Below, in pieces: positions 59,541 to 64,000 of a stretch of 64,000 nucleotides of DNA. The notes below the pieces were generated by a model. That model did no database searches. It was not told the origin of the DNA and worked only from the letters and a program-made list of their open reading frames with translations. The stretch lies in contig NC_064038.1 of assembly GCF_932526225.1 (NCBI RefSeq), positions 560,001 to 624,000 on the forward strand, in the 5' to 3' direction. Both the position numbers and the translations under genes were made by a program. The first letter of the stretch is position 1. Every line of letters begins with the position of its first letter. Source of the DNA: Nematostella vectensis (Eukaryota > Cnidaria > Anthozoa > Actiniaria > Edwardsiidae).

Positions 59541-61548
59541 TACACATATAGAACTTGTAATGAAAAGAAAGAAAAAATATATATATATGCAGTCAAACAA
59601 CAGAATTGCATGATAACCTTGAATATATTGAATAAAGGACTGCAAAAAACATCTTTTGTACTAGTTGCTTGAATTGACCCTTGGCTATTTTTAGCTGAAT
59701 TCCCCTCCCCCTCTAAAAAAGAAAATAATAATAATAATAATAATAGAAGAAAACTAAAAAGAAAACAAATACAACAGAGACCCCCACCAACAATTTTGAT
59801 TTTTTTTTTACTTTCCTTTAAAAGGGGAGTGTCATGGTTAAGAGATTTGCAATAGCTCTAGAGCCCTGACACAATGAACTTCAGTGAAATTCTAATACTG
59901 ACTTATGAGCTTTTGGTACATGTGGGAGACTTTAAACAAAACAAAAAAAATGACCACAAACTGTCCATTAACATAGTTTTCTATATAATATTGCATATTA
60001 TTTAATAAGGTATTGACAGCTTTTAAAAAGTTCAACTGTTTGTAGACACTTAAAAGCCTACAATAAACACTGACTCCAGACATGCGCAGTACTATGCTGC
60101 TGCCCCTTTAAAGTAAAATACAGCTTTACTTAGTCAGCGTAGACAATATTGTGGATTTTGGCAATATTTTAATATGAATATGTCAATATTCTCCCCCCTT
60201 ACGTCTTTATTTCTATTTATTTTATGCTTTTCACATGATACCAAAACAGCGTCTTTTTTCTTCGCTAATTTGATGTCATGTACACAATAAAAGAGATGCG
60301 CCCGTGCGCATGGCGAGTCCCCAAGAGACCCAAGACGCCCAAATAGACCTCTATTTTTTGTCATCCACAATCTCGGCGAGCTGTGCGTGGCGTAACCGTA
60401 TTACAGGCCTGGGATCCTGGTTATTGTCCTCCCCATTAATGCGCGGGTTGGGATAACCTTGCAAGAGTGTTGTACAGCATATTCGCTCGGAAATATCGGT
60501 GCTTGGGGCCTTCGGGTTCTTTACAGCCTTCCGTAAAAGCCTTGTGCTGCCATACCGATTGGGTAATCCGTATGTATGGTTCCCGTTTTGTTCTTCAGAC
60601 CGGGTTCGATCCAAGGCCAATGGGCTTTTTTTTTAATTCGTTTTTTTTTCTTTGTGCTGGACTTCCTTAATCCTGATAGGTTTTGCGCAAAAATAATAAA
60701 AAAAGTGAGTTTGCAAAATAAGCTTGCTAGATTTATTGATTATATGTATTCAATTTGTTCCTAGGAAGTTAACAAAAAACACAAAGCAAAGAGTTTGAGG
60801 AAGTAAACAAGTATGTGAACTTTAATGTTCTATTTGAAGGGGTGCATTTTGTACAGGGAAGCATACATAGAATGCTTAACTGGTGGAGAGGGAAGAGGTA
60901 AAAGTTTATTGAGCATAATTTCAACAATAGCAAGGGGAAGAGAGGGGCACTCTCTTCATACAATATTGCAGTTGTTACCTATTATTAAATAAGTTTGTAA
61001 CATGTCTTTGTTTATTAAGCAAGGTCTATTTCTGAGACAAGCAAACTCAAGTAAGGCTGTTGAAATAACAGGTGAGTGTTAAAAGAAAAACAATTATCTG
61101 ATTAGAAAACTACTGTAGATTCCTTTGCACCAAAATAAGAACAAACTTCATTTTGTTTGTTATTTATGAGGAACGAGATGAGCTCTACAAAGCCATAAAG
61201 AAATATGTATTGCTCATCTAAATTATACAAGTAAATGATAATATTAAAAAAGAACTACTGTAAGTAATTAGAGTGGTTTTCATTAACCCGTGAAACAAAG
61301 TGTGATAGTTAAACGGTAATAGTTAGTAAAACACAAAAAAGAACAATAGAATCAGATCATCACAAAGTGTAATACGCTAAAGCGTAGTTCACGGGTTAAT
61401 GAAGGTTTTGACATTTCAACCTTACGTCCACATGAAAGTAATGCCTAATATCGAGTGCCCTACAGTAAGTGTTTTGCAGTCAAGTTGTTTTCTGTTAGTA
61501 GGTAAAAAAATATTCTAAATAATAGTAATCATAGCTATGGTCACCACA
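59541..61548 (+). repeat. Array unit 28
   Basis: Isolated copy of the gagacc/ccaagg island haplotype, far from the main cluster in units 9-17. A box 60388-60398, B box 60603-60613, T9 60626-60634. Confidence 0.95.
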
Positions 61549-61737
61549 TACACATATAGAACTTGTAATAAAAAGAAAGAAAAAATATATATATATATAT
61601 ATGCAGTCAAACAACAGAATTGCATGATAACCTTGAATATATTGAATAAAGGACTGCAAAAAACATCTTTTGTACTAGTTGCTTGAATTGACCCTTGGCT
61701 ATTTTTAGCTGAATTCCCCTCCCCCTCTAAAAAAGAA

Positions 61738-61783
<46 letters not shown>

Positions 61784-63586
61784 GAAGAAAACTAAAAAGA
61801 AAACAAATACAACAGAGACCCCCACCAACAATTTTGATTTTTTTTTACTTTCCTTTAAAAGGGGAGTGTCATGGTTAAGAGATTTGCAATAGCTCTAGAG
61901 CCCTGACACAATGAACTTCAGTGAAATTCTAATACTGAATTATGAGCTTTTGGTACATGTGGGAGACTTTAAACAAAACAAAAAAAATGACCACAAACTG
62001 TCCATTAACATAGTTTTCTATATAATATTGCATATTATTTAATAAGGTATTGACAGCTTTTAAAAAGTTCAACTGTTTGTAGACACTTAAAAGCCTACAA
62101 TAAACACTGACTCCAGACATGCGCAGTACTATGCTGCTGCCCCTTTAAAGTAAAATACAGCTTTACTTAGTCAGCGTAGACAATATTGTGGATTTTGTCA
62201 ATATTTTAATATGAATATGTCAATATTCTCCCCCCTTACGTCTTTATTTCTATTTATTTTATGCTTTTCACATGATACCAAAACAGCGTCTTTTTTCTTC
62301 GCTAATTTGATGTCATGTACACAATAAAAGAGATGCGCCCGTGCGCATGGCGAGTCCCCAAGGGACCCAAGACGCCCAAATAGACCTCTATTTTTTGTCA
62401 TCCACAATCTCGGCGAGCTGTGCGTGGCGTAACCGTATTACAGGCCTGGGATCCTGGTTATTGTCCTCCCCATTAATGCGCGGGTTGGGATAACCTTGCA
62501 AGAGTGTTGTACAGCATATTCGCTCGGAAATATCGGTGCTTGGGGCCTTCGGGTTCTTTACAGCCTTCCGTAAAAGCCTTGTGCTGCCATACCGATTGGG
62601 TAATCCGTATGTATGGTTTCCGTTTTGTTCTTCATACCGGGTTCGATCCCAGGCCAATGGTCTTTTTTTTTAATTCGTTTTTTTTTTCTTTGTGCTGGAC
62701 TTCCTTAATCCTGATAGGTTTTGCGCAAAAATAATAAAAAAAGTGAGTTTGCAAAATAAGCTTGCTAGATTTATTGATTATATGTATTCAATTTGTTCCT
62801 AGGAAGTTAACAAAAAACACAAAGCAAAGAGTTTGAGGAAGTAAACAAGTATGTGAACTTTAATGTTCTATTTGAAGGGGTGCATTTTGTACAGGGAAGC
62901 ATACATAGAATGCTTAACTGGTGGAGAGGGAAGAGGTAAAAGTTTATTGAGCATAATTTCAACAATAGCAGGGGGAAGAGAGGGGCACTCTCTTCATACA
63001 ATATTGCAGTTGTTACCTATTATTAAATAAGTTTGTAACATGTCTTTGTTTATTAAGCAAGGTCTATTTCTGAGACAAGCAAACTCAAGTAAGGCTGTTG
63101 AAATAACAGGTGAGTGTTAAAAGAAAAACAATTATCTGATTAGAAAACTACTGTAGATTCCTTTGCACCAAAATAAGAACAAACTTCATTTTGTTTGTTA
63201 TTTATGAGGAACGAGATGAGCTCTACAAAGCCATAAAGAAATATGTATTGCTCATCTAAATTATACAAGTAAATGATAATATTAAAAAAGAACTACTGTA
63301 AGTAATTAGAGTGGTTTTCATTAACCCGTGAAACAAAGTGTGATAGTTAAACGGTAATAGTTAGTAAAACACAAAAAAGAACAATAGAATCAGATCACCA
63401 CAAAGTGTAATACGCTAAAGCGTAGTTCACGGGTTAATGAAGGTTTTGACATTTCAACCTTACGTCCACATGAAAGTAATGCCTAATATCGAGTGCCCTA
63501 CAGTAAGTGTTTTGCAGTCAAGTTGTTTTCTGTTAGTAGGTAAAAAAATATTCTAAATAATAGTAATCATAGCTATGGTCACCACA
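61549..63586 (+). repeat. Array unit 29
   Basis: Longest unit (2,038 bp), due mainly to 15 AAT repeats at 61738-61782. Junction variant accacatacac is shared with unit 30. A box 62425-62435, B box 62640-62650, T9 62663-62671 (after tc instead of gc). Confidence 0.95.
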
Positions 63587-64000
63587 TACACATATAGAAC
63601 TTGTAATGAAAAGAAAGAAAAAATATATATATATATGCAGTCAAACAACAGAATTGCATGATAACCTTGAATATATTGAATAAAGGACTGCAAAAAACAT
63701 CTTTTGTACTAGTTGCTTGAATTGACCCTTGGCTATTTTTAGCTGAATTCCCCTCCCCCTCTAAAAAAGAAAATAATAATAATAATAATAATAGAAGAAA
63801 ACTAAAAAGAAAACAAATACAACAGAGACCCCCACCAACAATTTTGATTTTTTTTACTTTCCTTTAAAAGGGGAGTGTCATGGTTAAGAGATTTGCAATA
63901 GCTCTAGAGCCCTGACACAATGAACTTCAGTGAAATTCTAATACTGACTTATGAGCTTTTGGTACATGTGGGAGACTTTAAACAAAACAAAAAAAAAATG
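63587..64000 (+). repeat. Array unit 30, cut by the window end
   Basis: First 414 bp of another unit, starting with the same accacatacac junction variant as unit 29. The island is not reached. Confidence 0.95.

Larger units (their letters stand above)
1..64000 (+). repeat. Tandem array of ~2.0 kb units (29 copies plus a partial 30th)
   Basis: The whole window is one direct array. The motif tacacatatagaac recurs at 1, 2009, 4012, 6030, 8051, 10059, 12060, 14067, 16068, 18081, 20085, 22089, 24098, 26102, 28105, 30109, 32112, 39465, 41467, 43469, 45477, 47486, 49495, 51510, 53519, 55524, 57539, 59541, 61549 and 63587. Spacing is 2,001-2,038 bp; the single 7,353 bp step is one unit plus a 5,345 bp retrotransposon and its 5 bp target duplication. 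Length differences come mostly from (AT)n, (AAT)n and poly-T tracts. Units differ by scattered substitutions only and all face the same way. Short ORFs recur in every unit because the units are near copies; none shows a recognisable domain. I read this as a nuclear satellite/macrosatellite. The array runs off both ends of the window. Confidence 0.97.

Noticed and set aside
1-64000. Hammerhead ribozyme in the satellite
   Set aside because: No CTGATGA core seen on either strand on inspection.
1-64000. CRISPR array, bacterial operon or phage
   Set aside because: The repeat is 2 kb with no spacers, there are no bacterial genes, and the mobile element is an LTR retrotransposon.

Overview
The window is almost entirely one head-to-tail tandem array. 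A unit of about 2.0 kb (2,001-2,038 bp, counted from the shared motif tacacatatagaac) occurs 29 times, followed by the first 414 bp of a 30th copy. The units are AT-rich, very similar to one another and contain no convincing protein gene. The source looks like a eukaryotic, probably invertebrate animal, nuclear genome. The reasons are the large satellite/macrosatellite array, RNA polymerase III-type promoter boxes and an inserted Ty3/Gypsy LTR retrotransposon whose Gag carries zinc-finger motifs of a kind I associate with invertebrate elements. The species cannot be told from the sequence.

Each unit has the same layout. It begins with an (AT)n tract, followed by an (AAT)n tract and about 550 bp of AT-rich DNA. 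Next comes a compact GC/CpG-richer island of about 330 bp. The island holds a perfect type-2 Pol III A box, a B box exactly 215 bp further on in all 29 copies, and a T-run terminator 12 bp after the B box. After the island lie AT-rich DNA with short hairpins and a ~125 bp inverted-repeat element that resembles a small MITE. The island is the best candidate for function in the array: a ~260 nt Pol III transcript of unknown family, with a degenerate tRNA-like 3' end.

The array has visible higher-order structure. Units 5-6 recur as 7-8 and units 13-14 recur as 15-16, as near-identical ~4 kb two-unit blocks. Other neighbours (10/11, 19/20, 21/22) share private variants. This is the pattern expected from unequal exchange and gene conversion.

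Unit 17 is interrupted by one complete LTR retrotransposon (32837-38181, minus strand). It has identical 249 bp LTRs, a 5 bp target duplication (aattt) and one uninterrupted Gag-Pol frame (protease, reverse transcriptase, RNase H, integrase). Its most interesting feature is its priming site. The 10 bases directly after the 5' LTR do not look like a tRNA-primed site. They are perfectly complementary to a 10-base segment of the LTR that lies 25 bp downstream of a TATA box, where the transcript should begin. That is the arrangement of the self-priming Tf1/sushi mechanism, here in an element without a visible chromodomain.
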